NCBI RefSeq assembly: GCF_024586455.1
Contig: NC_065922.1
Location: 2,356,001-2,420,000, forward strand
DNA from: Bactrocera neohumeralis
Lineage: Eukaryota; Arthropoda; Insecta; Diptera; Tephritidae
Direction of reading: 5' to 3'
Length of the DNA stretch: 64,000 bases
Program-made: the position numbers and the translations under genes
The notes under the pieces: model-generated
The model's database searches: none
What the model saw: only the letters and a program-made list of their open reading frames with translations
What the model was told of the DNA's origin: nothing
Shown: positions 10,330 to 21,188 of the stretch, piece by piece
Layout: every line of letters starts with the position of its first letter
How positions within the stretch are numbered: position 1 is the first letter of the stretch

Positions 10330-11930
10330 TTTCGGTAGAAAATAGGTGTCGGAATTTTGCCAATGGTTAAGCACAGCTACATTAACATAATGCGTTTAAC
10401 TAATAGGATGCCAGTGATCCTCTGCAAATTTAATTTATTGGTACAACATGTTAAACATATTATGGAACACATGTTATTCTCCTATACTATATATTCTATT
10501 ATCTCAACAAAAGTCCTTTAGTTTGAGGAACTTATGCTTGAATTCTATAGAATCTACCCGAAATACGCCATAACACTGCGTTGACAAGAAATTTGCATTA
10601 TAATGACTATAAACATTTGCTCATTTGCTTTGAGCGCTAATTGAGTAGAGAGGAAAAATAAGTCCAAATTACTCAGAAATATTTATGCATATTCAACATA
10701 ATATTTAGAAATAGTATTGTCGCACATAATATTTAAAACAAATTATTCTATAATTTTATTGAAAATTACTGTCACGTAGCTACGAAAAATAAGGATATCT
10801 AATAATGATTTATCCTATAAATATATTCACACATGCATTCATATTACCTACAAATATGTGCAAACCAGTTTATCCGAAGTTTCCTCAACTAGTACCTATT
10901 ACCACCGAGACCAGACTTCAGACTAGCAATACCCAAGCCTTAACATCATGTCTCTCGATGATAGTTTCTTCGATTGACCTGTTTATTCACATGATAAATT
11001 AGTGTGCCCAGGTCAGCGTAGTCGAATGAATTGAACAGTAAGTCACACAGACCACTAATTAGATGTTTAAATTTTAAGGAGCCTGGTCAATCAGATTAAA
11101 CCACTCAAATCAATTAAGGTAATTTCAGAAGCAACTGACAGGCAAAAGTGATAATTAAGCCTGGTCTAATTCACGTAATTCACTCTGTGTTGAAAATTTT
11201 GCAAGTGATGAGTGCTTTCTTAAAATGTGTAATATAATACTGGCCAAGAGTAAATTAATAAACATTTTTATTCTTATAGCATCTCTTGAGTCGAATTCTC
11301 ATAACCGCATGAGATTTAAAGTCGGTTCAGCCAAACATAAGTATTTAATATATTTATTCTAGTAATTAGCAGATATTGTTGTAGTATAAATCAGATATCT
11401 GATACCTAAGTTTTCCCCAGTAGCTAAACCCAACTTGGAATACTTTCTCTAAGTTTGTATAACGTCAACTGTTCTGTTTGTAAAGAAACTTTTCTCCATC
11501 TGCATCCTTATTTAATTTTTTTTTTTGACATTAGGAAAACTTCTGTTCCAGGCGAATTACATATTATATATTTAAAGTCATAAAAACTCGTATGGTATAT
11601 GTTAGTAGAGTTACAATTAGTATTTTCAGTTTCCAAATAAAATCTTTTATATCAAAGTATTTATTAAACGGAAACAGAAACAGAAATACACTCTTTATGA
11701 TTATACATATGTACTTATATTTGTGTTTTAATATTTACATCCTACTCTTTGGCTCACCGGTCAAAGGAAATGAGCGGAGATTCTTGGAAATGACCATTTC
11801 CTGAGTTATAATTACTTTAGCCTTTATGATTTCCCACATTTCACATTCTTTCTCTGTTTTTAGTGGTAGCACCACAGTAATGCCCGTTAAGAGGCCACAA
11901 AGAGAAACAAATTAAACTAAGCATGGCGGA
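10330..11930. other. Non-coding DNA between islands, nothing recognised
   Basis: About 1.6 kb of AT-rich sequence corresponds to only about 0.2 kb in the right arm, so it is either an insertion here or a deletion there. No terminal repeats or coding remnant were seen. Confidence 0.35.
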
Positions 11931-11934
11931 GTGC

Positions 11935-12010
11935 GAGAGCTGAAAGCCTGGTGTAAGCTTATAAAGTTGACAGTTAAGTAATTTCATTTCTTCAAGTGTG
12001 AGTACCAGTT
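11935..12010 (+). repeat. Inverted-duplication island 3, left copy (partner 62505-62620)
   Basis: tataaagttgacagt (11960-11974) is the exact reverse complement of 62553-62567. Weaker matches flank it: a gctgaaagcct-like stretch on one side and tttcatttctt...gtgtga on the other. Confidence 0.65.
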
Positions 12011-12127
12011 AAAAGAAATAGCGAACTAAACCAATCAGCTCTTGGAAAGGAGCTATCTGCCACCTTATCTACATGCTCCTGTTTTTATTGTTGGTGTTTT
12101 TTTATCCCCTGATAAATTTAAATTTAG

Positions 12128-12335
12128 ATATTCATCGCAGTTGTTCGTGATTTGCTGCCTGTCAGCCCAAGTCATGGCTATTTACATGCTCTAATCAGCT
12201 GTTTTACGATCCGGATGCGAAGGTCTGGCCGACAGCTCAGCTTTACTGTGAAAGCGCTTGTTGCGAACGTGGAGGTGTTGGATGTTTTGATAAAATGCAA
12301 TTAATTTTTTAATGAGTGTAAATGGAGGCGAATTA
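12128..12335 (+). repeat. Inverted-duplication island 4, left copy (partner 62195-62395)
   Basis: One of the best islands. The 19-mer catgctctaatcagctgtt (12185-12203) is the exact reverse complement of 62312-62330. Alignment runs for about 200 bases with roughly three quarters identity by eye, through tttgctgcct, cggatgc, gaggtctg, gaccgacagctcag, ctgtgaaag, ggaggtgtt and aatgc(a/g)attaatt. It contains the palindrome CAGCTG within the conserved core. No reading frame is kept across both copies. Confidence 0.88.
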
Positions 12336-12540
12336 AGTGCGACTTTTAATTTATGTAGATACGAATCAGTAAAAGTACTACAGCAATGAAAAAATACATA
12401 AACCTACAATGCGATTTCTTGCAATAACCTGAATATAAGCAGACAATTAAAACACCTGGTGTAACGATTTAAATTAAATCCAATTAAACTCTTAAATTAA
12501 GACACTAAATGGTTTCTTGTCTGCTTCATAGAGTTCTTTT

Positions 12541-12960
12541 AGTTTAGTGAGCTTCGTCGGTTGAGGTTGGTGGTCGCCCTGGACGCTCTTCGTCTTCGAC
12601 ACGTTCACGGCCGGCTTGGAACTCACTACACCACTTGTAAAAATTTTTTTTTTGACATAGTCTGATCACCAAAGGCTTTCTGCACCATCCTCAACGTATC
12701 CGCAGCAGAAAATTGATTCCGTAAACAAAATTTAATGCAAATTCTTTGCTCAACAAATTTCGACATCGCAAAAAACGAAAAACTCACTTTTAGCAGCTCA
12801 CAAAACGACACGTATCTCAAACACTACAGAATATTTTGACATGAAATTTTACATAAATGTGACTGACAGTACTACCAATCTAAAAAAAATAATTCTTCAA
12901 ATCCTTCGACGCGCGCAGTTCAAATTCAAATGTCACCTTATTTTTTGGGCACAGAGTATA
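12541..12960 (-). mobile_element. Mariner element, 5' (N-terminal) fragment
   Basis: The minus strand carries a mariner 5' end: terminal sequence near 12930-12960, an untranslated leader, and the start of a transposase at 12766. It stops abruptly inside the transposase at about 12545, so the catalytic part and the other end are missing. The flank near 12958 (gagtata) is compatible with a TA insertion site, but the opposite end needed to prove it is lost. Confidence 0.75.
12545..12766 (-). pseudogene. Mariner transposase N-terminal DNA-binding region, truncated and frameshifted
   Basis: From the ATG at 12766-12764 the minus strand reads MSKFVEQRICIKFCLRNQFS, then AADTLRMVQKAFGDQTMSKK. This is the first helix-turn-helix block of mariner transposases (family pattern: -E-R--IKFC---G--A-ET--ML---YG-EA-S). 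A frameshift in a T-rich run near 12643-12651 follows. Then ERVEDEERPGRP and TSTDEAH appear in another frame, corresponding to the second DNA-binding segment and the GRPST linker. Coding homology ends at about 12545. The whole DDE catalytic domain is absent, so it is a relic. A second in-frame ATG at 12820 is probably untranslated leader. Confidence 0.8.
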
Positions 12961-12964
12961 CTAA

Positions 12965-13485
12965 GCGTACTGAAATAATACGTCGTACATCGCAGTTTTA
13001 GTTTCAGACTTTCCATTTTGGTATCTTTACCTAATGAATCATAAACTCCACTATGAATGTCTGAAGAAGGAAGCACAGTGCATGCAAAGCGAATCTTTCC
13101 TTATTATTTGGATATCAATTATAAATGCTTGGGCTTTCAATAATTGTATGGTAAAAATTAACTGGTATTAGTACCAGTGGCATTGCCTAATCAGCATTTG
13201 TAACGAGGACCTTACGCTTGGGAAAATTGTTGTTGTTGTTATCGGTAGAGGCAAAACTTAATAAAAACTATGAAACTGTGGCTGCGAACCTTTCTATATG
13301 TGCTTGACTGTACGTGCAGATAAACTTGGCAGTAATGGAGGAAGTGTGTGGTGGAGCTATTTGCATTTGTTTTAATTAAATGCACTGACGTAAGCACAAG
13401 TCAACACGAAACTTGCTGAGATTTGAACTTCATTCATATGTATTAATTTGTCTGCTCTCTTAGATATATTTTAGTTATTTAGAAC
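12965..13485. other. Non-coding DNA, nothing recognised
   Basis: It lies between the mariner fragment and dispersed-repeat copy A. No frame or repeat end was recognised. Confidence 0.35.
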
Positions 13486-13488
13486 CAA

Positions 13489-13821
13489 GTAAGAAAGGGC
13501 TAAATTCGAGTGAAACCGAACATTTTCTACTCTTGCAACTTGCAGGAATCAAATCCAGAGAAATACTTTACGATATAAAATCTCAACCATAGGTATTTTT
13601 TTTTCATCAAGCTATCCAAATTTTTACTCAAGTTACAGCTTGCACGGACGGATGGACGGACAGACAGACAGACAGTCACCCGCATTTCAACTTTTCTCGT
13701 GATCCTGATCATTTATTTATAGATAACTATATCTATCTCCTTTAGTTTTAGGTGATACATACAACCGTTAGGTAAACAAAACTATAATACTCTGTAGCAA
13801 CTGGTTGCAAAAGTATAAAAA
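13489..13821 (+). repeat. Dispersed fly repeat, short copy A
   Basis: It begins gtaagaaagggctaaattcg and ends gttgcaaaagtataaaaaa. Near the left end is atactcttgcaac, close to the reverse complement of the right end. It keeps the internal ggacggacagacagacag tract and the tctcgtgatcctgatcattta block seen in the longest copy (27008-28194). Compared with that copy, most of the interior is missing. There is no coding capacity. Confidence 0.8.
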
Positions 13822-14064
13822 AGAACTCAGTGAGAAACAATGGTTTAATTTAAATTATATTATTATAAATAATTTACTCTCAAATTAATCTTTCCAACAT
13901 AAATTAAATATCTGTGGAAATATTGGACTGACAAAAACTCGATATTAAAATTTAGATGCAGGTAAACAGCATTTATTACTTAGCGCAGATAAAATAAAAA
14001 TAAAAATGTCATTCTAAATTCACATTTAACACAGTCTTCTAACAAAGCTTCTTTTCAATTGCTT

Positions 14065-14500
14065 TCAGCGGAAGCTCTTAGACAAGATTATTTTCTTCTG
14101 TCTCTTTGACATTTATTCATTTTCTTACTTCACCTACTTCCACTTCCACATTGTGTGTGCATTGCTCAATAGTCGGGCCGATTTTTTTTATTTTACGCCG
14201 TTAGTCATTCAGTCTTTCATAATCCGGTCTGAGTGCGCTTATCAGAGCTTTTGCACAAATGAATATTTACTGAGGACTCCCGATTGGAGGATTTGTCAGT
14301 ATTTCGCGAAGTATGCAAAGGCGTTGCATGAATCATTTGCTTCAAAAAGTCTGGCACATTGTTGTTTTTTATCACAGCCTCTGCATTGAGCGTCTAAAAC
14401 GTGGCTAGATATTTGTTGGAAATTTGTCTTTTTGGTAGGTATGGGAGAAGATAAAAATGTCGCTGTGGCACGGCAATCGTCTTATGTCGGCTGAGTAGAG
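14065..14500 (+). repeat. Inverted-duplication island 5, left copy (partner 58010-58415)
   Basis: Two exact words anchor it: cttagacaagatta (14077-14090 with 58379-58392) and the 19-mer gcttatcagagcttttgca (14237-14255 with 58228-58246). The alignment is nearly continuous over about 430 bases, including aatgaatattt, ggcgttgcat and aaaaatgt. Translated, both copies share QSFII-SE-AYQSFC-NEYLL, but the substitutions do not favour third positions and the frames break on both sides, so non-coding conservation is more likely. Confidence 0.9.
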
Positions 14501-14504
14501 TGAT

Positions 14505-16325
14505 GTGTACCTTTATAGTGTGTTTTAATTTACCATTCAACTATTTACACTTTGAAGTACATACGCTATTGGCCTATAACGAAACAGATTCAAATCAGCG
14601 GAATGGAATTCGCATGCCTTTCACTTTTTATACGATGTATCTACTGAATTCTCTGATTTATTAAGTTCATTTCCTTAATAATTCGTTCCACATACACTCC
14701 TTCTGGGCTGAAAATATGCATTACTTATTTTGGTGGTCGTGTTTTGGTGACATTCGTCAAAGCTGCTGTGGCGAACTGTATGAAGCAGGGTAACAGAGTA
14801 TCATTATTCATATTAATCTACGCTTTTATTGTCGTTGTGGCGGCATCCAGTTTTTTTATTCCGAAATTTGGAGTGAAAGCAGCAAAACGAAATTTGCGTA
14901 AATTCGAAGGTAAGTTCGAAATTTTTACTTATACAATATAATGGTCTCTGTAGCCAAAGCACTTGCCCAAGGTTAAATGTATGATTTGCAAAGTGATGAA
15001 ATAAAATAACAACAACTAAACGTAGCGAGGTAATCTTTTTACCGGGCTTACCTTCACATGGATACACCTTTGCACTCAATCAATTTGTAAAATATTCTCC
15101 GCTCACATTTCATATTCTGATATTTGTATTCATGGACTCTGAATTTAAAATAATTTGCGCATCTGTGGTTTATAAAATTTTCTTTAACAAATCAGCCACT
15201 ACATTCATTTGTATATTGCAAAGAACAAAATCCAGATATAATTTTATGTGCCCTTAAGTCTCCAGTTGTGAAAAACTGCATTTTTTTGCAAACGCTCTTT
15301 ACACTGATGTCGACATTTTGATAATTTTACTCTCTTCTGTTGAGTTGCCCTGGTTCTATTCTGTTTATTTTAATGTAACTTTGTGAATTATGATAACGAA
15401 ACCAAACGTAGAACTTGTTGTCACAGCCTCGCGTACCTGACACCTGCCAGTGCTTTTCTCCGAGGAACATATCAGGTGAATACGGAGAGTGGTTAATGGT
15501 TAAAATGTGATTTTTGGTCAAATAATCGTCCTTCGAATGTTTGATTCTGAGCAATTTTTGGTCATCAGTCAATTTGTGCGGAACAAACCGTGCACACACC
15601 TTTCGTAAGCTCAAATGTTCGGTCGAAGTGCGATAAATCTATGTTTTGGAGATGTTCAATTCCATTTCCACGAATTTCAATGATGATTTCGGCTGATTTT
15701 TGATGAATTTCCGCACAGTTTCGATGGAATTTCCGGTGGTCGCGGTTTTGATTGGCCCACATGTTGATCGACATTTATGTCCTCATGACCACTTTGAAAA
15801 CGTGTAGATCGTGTAGAATACTTGTATGTACTCCCCATTTCCCCTAGAATGAGAATTTTTAGTTTTATTCATTTAACGCTGTTCCTACTATTATTTCCGT
15901 TATTATCGTTATATTCGTTAGCACTATAGTGAGTTGTATTCAATTTCGCGAGGTTAGATACAAGAACAGTTGGAAAATGCATCGTGACCACTGGGCAATC
16001 GTAAAATAGAACTTTCACAATTTTCCTTTAATGAGAGGCAAATATAAATCATTGTGGAGAGGAAAGTTTTCTTTAGTCACCACACAGCTATGCCTAAATT
16101 TTACAAAATAAGTAGTAGAACCCCTAATGACAGCGTGAGCAGAATCGCCAAGAGCACAGCTACTATTATATCCACGGAAAGTTTCACTTTCTTTACATGA
16201 ATGTCCAGAGGTAGTTTCGGTCTCATTTTATATGTAATTCAGGGTCTGCTCTTGGCTGATGAGGCAGAACAAAATTGGCTTTGCTTTAGAGGAAAGTGAA
16301 TAAAATAAAAATGAGAGTTTTGAAG
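14505..16325. other. Non-coding DNA between islands, nothing recognised
   Basis: No clear partner was found in the right arm at 53.7-58.0 kb, apart from a weak match near 14690 (ctccttctgggct) with about 57770. Small frames show no domains. Confidence 0.35.
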
Positions 16326-16329
16326 AAAA

Positions 16330-16740
16330 CTACACATATTACTTTTGTCATTATTCCCGCGGCGTTGGCGCTTTTGAACCGCAAGTATGAAAGGGGAATA
16401 AAGCGAAAAGCTTATGGCAGCCATACCAAAGAGGAAAGTACGATAAGATGCCAATTTGAAAATGTAATCTGTGCCTTTGCGGCTTAATAAAGTTTATGTA
16501 ATATGGTTTCACTGCTAAGTCACACCCCGACAACAAGTAATGCTTCAAGCAAACTGAGTGGGAACGTGAAACACAAGGTGTGAAACGAACGATTTAAGCT
16601 TGCTCATGGTGTGGTATAAGAAAGAGTAAAGTGATGCAGAGATCAAATTATACAAGGAATGTGTGAACCGCTGTAATTTTTGCAGGGTTTTACCTTCATT
16701 TACCGCGACTTTACAACCACAAAAGATCCCCGACACTGCT
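16330..16740 (+). repeat. Inverted-duplication island 6, left copy (partner 53265-53640)
   Basis: Shared sequence includes aaggtgtgaa (16575-16584 with 53447-53456) within a long match through taccaaagaggaa, gatgccaatttgaaaatgtaa, aagtcacacc, gaacgac-ta-gcttg and aagaaagagtaa. Small indels separate the blocks. With island 7 it forms about 650 bases of nearly continuous homology. Confidence 0.85.
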
Positions 16741-16799
16741 GCGCCAGTTGATTGCTTAATATTCCAAGCTTTATAATCGCATTCATGTTATTATTTGTG

Positions 16800-16990
16800 A
16801 GCGGTAACTCCGTATTCACAGTTGGAAGGCAAACCCCTTACGCCTTTTTGCAAGCAATATTTAATCTCTAGTAGGTGAAAAAGCTCTGGAATATGCAATT
16901 TACTGATTACTTCAAAAGTAACAAATATTGCCGTTATTCTTCTCCTTCTACACTGCGGCTGCTGGAAAACATTACCCACCAGTGCTGGTG
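16800..16990 (+). repeat. Inverted-duplication island 7, left copy (partner 53085-53255)
   Basis: The 19-mer tacgcctttttgcaagcaa (16839-16857) is the exact reverse complement of 53211-53229. Matches continue through gagtaggtg-aaa, ctctggaatatgcaat, aaagtaac and actgcggctgct. This is the last conserved block before the mariner insertion at 17.2 kb. Confidence 0.88.
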
Positions 16991-17226
16991 GATCCCGGTA
17001 TATATGTTTGTATGCTAAAATAAAATGTTTATATTTAATATCCAATATATAATTCAGTTTTGTGAGTTATTCAATTTTTTTGAAAACCTTTTTACACAAT
17101 GGAACAAAGTTTCAAAACTAAAGCGAGTTTTCTTCAAATTTTCTTCCGTATGGGCGTGAGAAAATTTCGATTAGATTACGTGTGTAATTACCAACCACCA
17201 CTCAGCACCACAAATCCTTAATTATA

Positions 17227-18365
17227 TCGGGTGATTTTTTAAGAGCTTGATAACTTTTAAAAAAAAAACGCATAAAATTTGCAAAATCTCATCGGTTCTT
17301 TATTTGAAACGTTAGATTGGTTCATGACATTTGCTTTTTGAAGATAATTTCATTTAAATGTTGACCGCGGCTACGTCTTAGGTGGTCCATTCGGAAAGTC
17401 CAATTTTGGGCAACTTTTTCCAGCATTTCGGCCGGAATAGCCCGAATATTCTTCGGAAATGTTGTCTTCCATCGGGGGAAGCTGGAATAGTTGCTGGCTT
17501 TTTATTTCTGTAGACTTTAGACTTGACGATAGCCCCACTGGGAGAAAAAAATAGTCTAAAGGCGTTAAATCGCTTGTAACGTTGCGTCCAACAGCATCTT
17601 TGAAAAAATAGGTCCAATGATTCCACCAGCGTACTAAAAACCACACCAAACAGTGCATTTTTCGGGATGCATGGGCAGTTTTGAACGGTTTCACACTTCT
17701 GGTTGCTCGAATAATTCAAAAAAATGCGGCAATTTTTTTTTTTATTTACGTACCATTCAAAAAAAAACCAGAAATGAGCCTCATCGCTGAACAAAATTTG
17801 TCAATAAGTAAAAGCGGATTTTCTGCCAACATTGTTCTTTCTACAACAAAAACGGGCCCATTCACTGAAAATCTCCAAAAAGCTGTTGTGGCAGATCTGT
17901 TCGGCTTACACAGTTCTTGCACGAGCTGTATTTTAAACACACGGTTTTACACCAAGATCTTTGCAATGCGTAAAATCGTCCATGTAGGTCGAATAACACA
18001 AACCCAATTTGACGAACGGCGACGAATCGACATTTCACGGTCAGCTTCAGCCAACTTCAAAACAGACGCAATATTCTCTTCTGTACGCACTGTACGCATT
18101 CGTGTGGTTGGTTTAATGTCCAATAAATAAACTGGTGCGAAACTTGGTCACAATCGCATTAATTGTTTGCTCACTTGGTCGATTATGTAGACCATAAATC
18201 GGACGTAAAGCGCGAAACACATTTCGAACCGAGCACTGATTTTGGTAATAAAATTCAATGATTTGCAAGCGTTGCTCGTTAGTAAGTCTATTCATGATGA
18301 AATGTCAAAGCATGAAAAACTGAGCATCTTTCTCAAATATTGACACCATGTCTGGAAATCCCCGT
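17227..18365 (-). mobile_element. Tc1/mariner-superfamily transposon, decayed copy 1
   Basis: The minus-strand transposase is bracketed by a 3' terminal sequence at 17227 (tcgggtgattttttaagagc) that recurs, reversed, at the right end of copy 2 (59461-59491). A TA lies just outside it (17225-17226). The opposite end, near 18364, reads aaatccccg, only loosely similar to the aaatcacccga end, so its terminal repeat is degraded or the boundary is a few bases off. The length of about 1.14 kb is below the roughly 1.3 kb expected for an intact element because the coding region has an internal deletion. Confidence 0.88.
17384..18295 (-). pseudogene. Tc1/mariner transposase, frameshifted, second catalytic Asp region deleted
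   Basis: A cut-and-paste transposase relic. The minus-strand ATG at 18295 opens MNRLTNEQRLQIIEFYYQNQ, a helix-turn-helix domain, continuing to NRPSEQTINAIVTKFRT. After a frameshift the linker RTEENIA and the SIRRRS second DNA-binding block follow at about 18000-18100. Next come FKIQLVQEL and, near 17794, the first catalytic motif FSDEAHFW. The frame then shifts repeatedly in homopolymers. At about 17580, DAVGRNVT is joined directly to SDLTPLDYF, so roughly 65 residues holding the second catalytic Asp (QQDGATCHTA in copy 2) are gone. It cannot be active. Copy 2 has kept that segment but lost the first Asp. Confidence 0.88.
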
Positions 18366-18705
18366 GATCAGTATATATGTTTGTCAAATACTATAATGCA
18401 TGAAAATTCAATTTTTTGAAAACCCTCAAAAAAATCATTTTTTCCCGATATAATAACGATGGTAATTTTTAAGTATGACAATTTGAAGCTTTATTGTTGA
18501 CCTTTCCAGATTGTGAGTGTTTTTTGGCACTCCTTCTGAGTTATCGAGCAAGGCTCACTTTGATAATCGCAATAAATAATGAAAATTTAGAATTTTTGTA
18601 TTTAAGGAAGATCCAAAGTCACGATTTTATCCAAGAGAAAAGTACTCCCTAAAAATGTCATTGCACCTTCCTAAATATCAACAGATTTCAAATGAGATAT
18701 TTACT

Positions 18706-18866
18706 ATATGTGACCTGGTCTACGAAAAGGGAAAAGGGAGCTAACGTGCGAAAACTAGTTTTCTGGGAAAAGCTGTTAAAAATCTCATCTTCCATCCGAA
18801 TCAACTAAAAAGTGAAAATTGATTTTTTGACACCTAAGCCCCCTTTCCGTAGACCAGTTCACATAT
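18706..18866. mobile_element. Short palindromic MITE with 26-bp terminal inverted repeats
   Basis: 18706-18731 (atatgtgacctggtctacga...) and the reverse complement of 18841-18866 agree at 24 of 26 positions. TA repeats sit at both edges, compatible with TA target duplication. The 161-bp body has no coding capacity and no resemblance to either mariner family here. No second copy was seen in the window, so the family assignment is inference. Confidence 0.6.
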
Positions 18867-19009
18867 ATAAACAAGTGGGCATACACAGTTTTCTGAACGA
18901 AATCCGACTGGATCTTTTATCACTATATTACATATAGGTTATTGATTGAGTAATAAGGCTAAAATACTTTAAAATAAGGCACGTAAGGTAGTTTAGGTAG
19001 TTTAGTTTC

Positions 19010-19210
19010 CAAAGCCAAATCACATAAAACATAATTTCCCCCTCAAACTTTGGCAAACCACATTTCTAATTTCCTTAGCAAATGCACAAGGTCACTTCAG
19101 TGAGTTTTTCGCAAATGCCAGAGAAAGTGCCTCGGCATACACGAATGGCAAAAATTCATGTTTGATATGGATTAAAATGTAAAACCAGCGAACTTGGTCA
19201 CATTCAATGA
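19010..19210 (+). repeat. Inverted-duplication island 8, left copy (partner 52390-52625)
   Basis: Exact reverse-complement words are aatttccttagcaaatg (19068-19084 with 52551-52567) and aaggtcacttcagtg (19088-19102 with 52533-52547). They are embedded in an almost gap-free match from the 'cataatttcc' block to 'gcatacac-aatggcaaaaa'. A looser match extends to a ttggtcacatt word. This is among the best-conserved blocks. Confidence 0.9.
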
Positions 19211-19214
19211 AAGT

Positions 19215-20625
19215 AGTACTGAATTTTTTTACGGGAACGTTTTACACATTTTGAAGTAATAAAAATAACTTAGTATCTAAAATGTTTCGATTTAAATATG
19301 TATTATACTTCAACATACACAAATATGCGTATATTTCTATCACCGAAAGAGGCAAAATGAGGTTTCTAATTTCCGCAAAAGCCAAAGCAAAAGAAAAAAA
19401 GAACTCGGCAATGTGCTTGAGCAAATAACAAGCGCAAGAACAACAGTCCCCACAATACAAGAAGAAAGTGATGCAAGCATTTCGCCGAGAGTTCTGCAAA
19501 GGAGTGAGTAGTACCGGCGAAGGAGGAGGCGAAAACCAGCACATCGGAAATGAGCTACAAAGCAGAAAAATTTCTGGAATATCACGAAAGAGTGGCACCA
19601 CCCATTCCGCCCAATTTGAATTTTTCAAACACAAAGCGCACTATACAAGTAGATATATTATCAGGTGTACTCAATGTCATTTGGCACATGTGTCACATTT
19701 TGATTTGCTTGCTGTTGTTGTTAAAATAATAAGGTAAATGGGATTTAAATGAGCAGCGGTCACTAAGCTACACAAACACACTTACAATAATCAAACACTA
19801 ATAGACACTAAGTTAATGTTATTCCTACTCATAAGGAGTTAGAACAAAGTAATTGCATTTCTATTAAGAAAATACCTAATGGACATTTATGCCCCTTATG
19901 CATCACTTTGTCTCTCCGCTAACTGCTGCCAACGCGAAATAAAATAATAGCACAAAATAATCACAACAATTCGATTAGAAAATGCGTTTTGAGCAATGTC
20001 TATTTCAATAAGAAAGCAATAACCAGAAGGTTAAGTACCATGCTATACTCTACTATAACTTCCATTATTCCAAATTACATCTAATAAATTCAAAAGTACT
20101 TAAATACATGGCTCAAGCTTTCGGATTGTATACATCAGTCGGACGGAATTTGTGTTTATTTGCTGTCTGTCCGCAAGTTTGGCAATAAAGCTGTCGACAT
20201 CGGCGCTTGATATAGCCAATAGTTATCGATTCAGCTCATTTGTGAGATCAAATTAATAAGCGTAAAGCAATTTGCTTAATGGAGAGACGTTTTTAACAAA
20301 AATATTTCGCCTCTTAAAAATGGTCAATTTAGGGAGGTTTCTTGACTTGTATGTTCTATTCATATCCAACTGTCTGATTCAATACAGTGAAAGTCGTCAA
20401 GTCGGTTGGTTCAAAGAGAATTCAGTGACATATAAATTGTATTCCACTGTTATTGAAACATAAACAAAAGAACGATTAAAAACGAAAATTACGGAACATA
20501 AATTTGAACTGTTTCGTAATAATTTTTTAAGAGAAATTTTCTTAATTAATCAGTTACTTTCAAAGGTAATCATAAAAAACGAGCACTTTTATACACTAAC
20601 CACGCACACCCACTTATCCAAAAAT
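19215..20625. other. Non-coding DNA between islands, nothing recognised
   Basis: Short frames at 19.3-19.7 kb on both strands show no known motif. No clear partner was found at 48.9-52.3 kb. Confidence 0.35.
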
Positions 20626-20629
20626 ATTT

Positions 20630-21130
20630 TTCGATAAGCACTGTTCATTTTAATTGCTTCACCACAATTCAATTAAATCAAAGGCCGCTCTAACACTCAT
20701 GCAACATTATAAATGGCTATTTGCCAGAGAGTGGCTCACACCTTCTACTAAGAGTTAAAATAAATCAGCTTTTTTTCTTTTTTCCAAATACAAATGTGTA
20801 TACGTTGATTTTGTTGTATTGGCATTTATTTGAAAACAAATTAAATTTGCTGGCGATAAATAAATAATAGGGAAAGGAAATCAAAAATAAGAAAAAAACT
20901 TGCAATTGAAGTTGCAGAAGTGCAATTGCAAATAATTGTGGTAACGATTTGACGAGCGATTTTCCATTTGACAGCTTTAAATTGAAAACGTATGTTTTAT
21001 AAAATGAACAGCAAAAACGAAGAGAAAATATATGACTTTTTAAACGGTGGAAAAATGGTTAAACCAGCCTGACCGCAAAATAGTTTCGTAAATACTCAGT
21101 TAATTGAGAACGCGCACGTGTGTTAGAGTA
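20630..21130 (+). repeat. Inverted-duplication island 9, left copy (partner 48420-48900)
   Basis: The 20-mer gcaattgcaaataattgtgg (20922-20941) is the exact reverse complement of 48653-48672, and gcgattttccatttga (20956-20971) of 48623-48638. Further shared words are ctaacactcatgc, ggctatt-gcc, ggcatttatttgaa and, at the far end, cacgtgt-tt-gagtagg. It is about 500 bases long with indels. Confidence 0.9.
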
Positions 21131-21188
21131 GGTGCAGCTTTTTGACGTGTCGGTAATAAGTAAACGCCAATGACAATAACATGTTATG

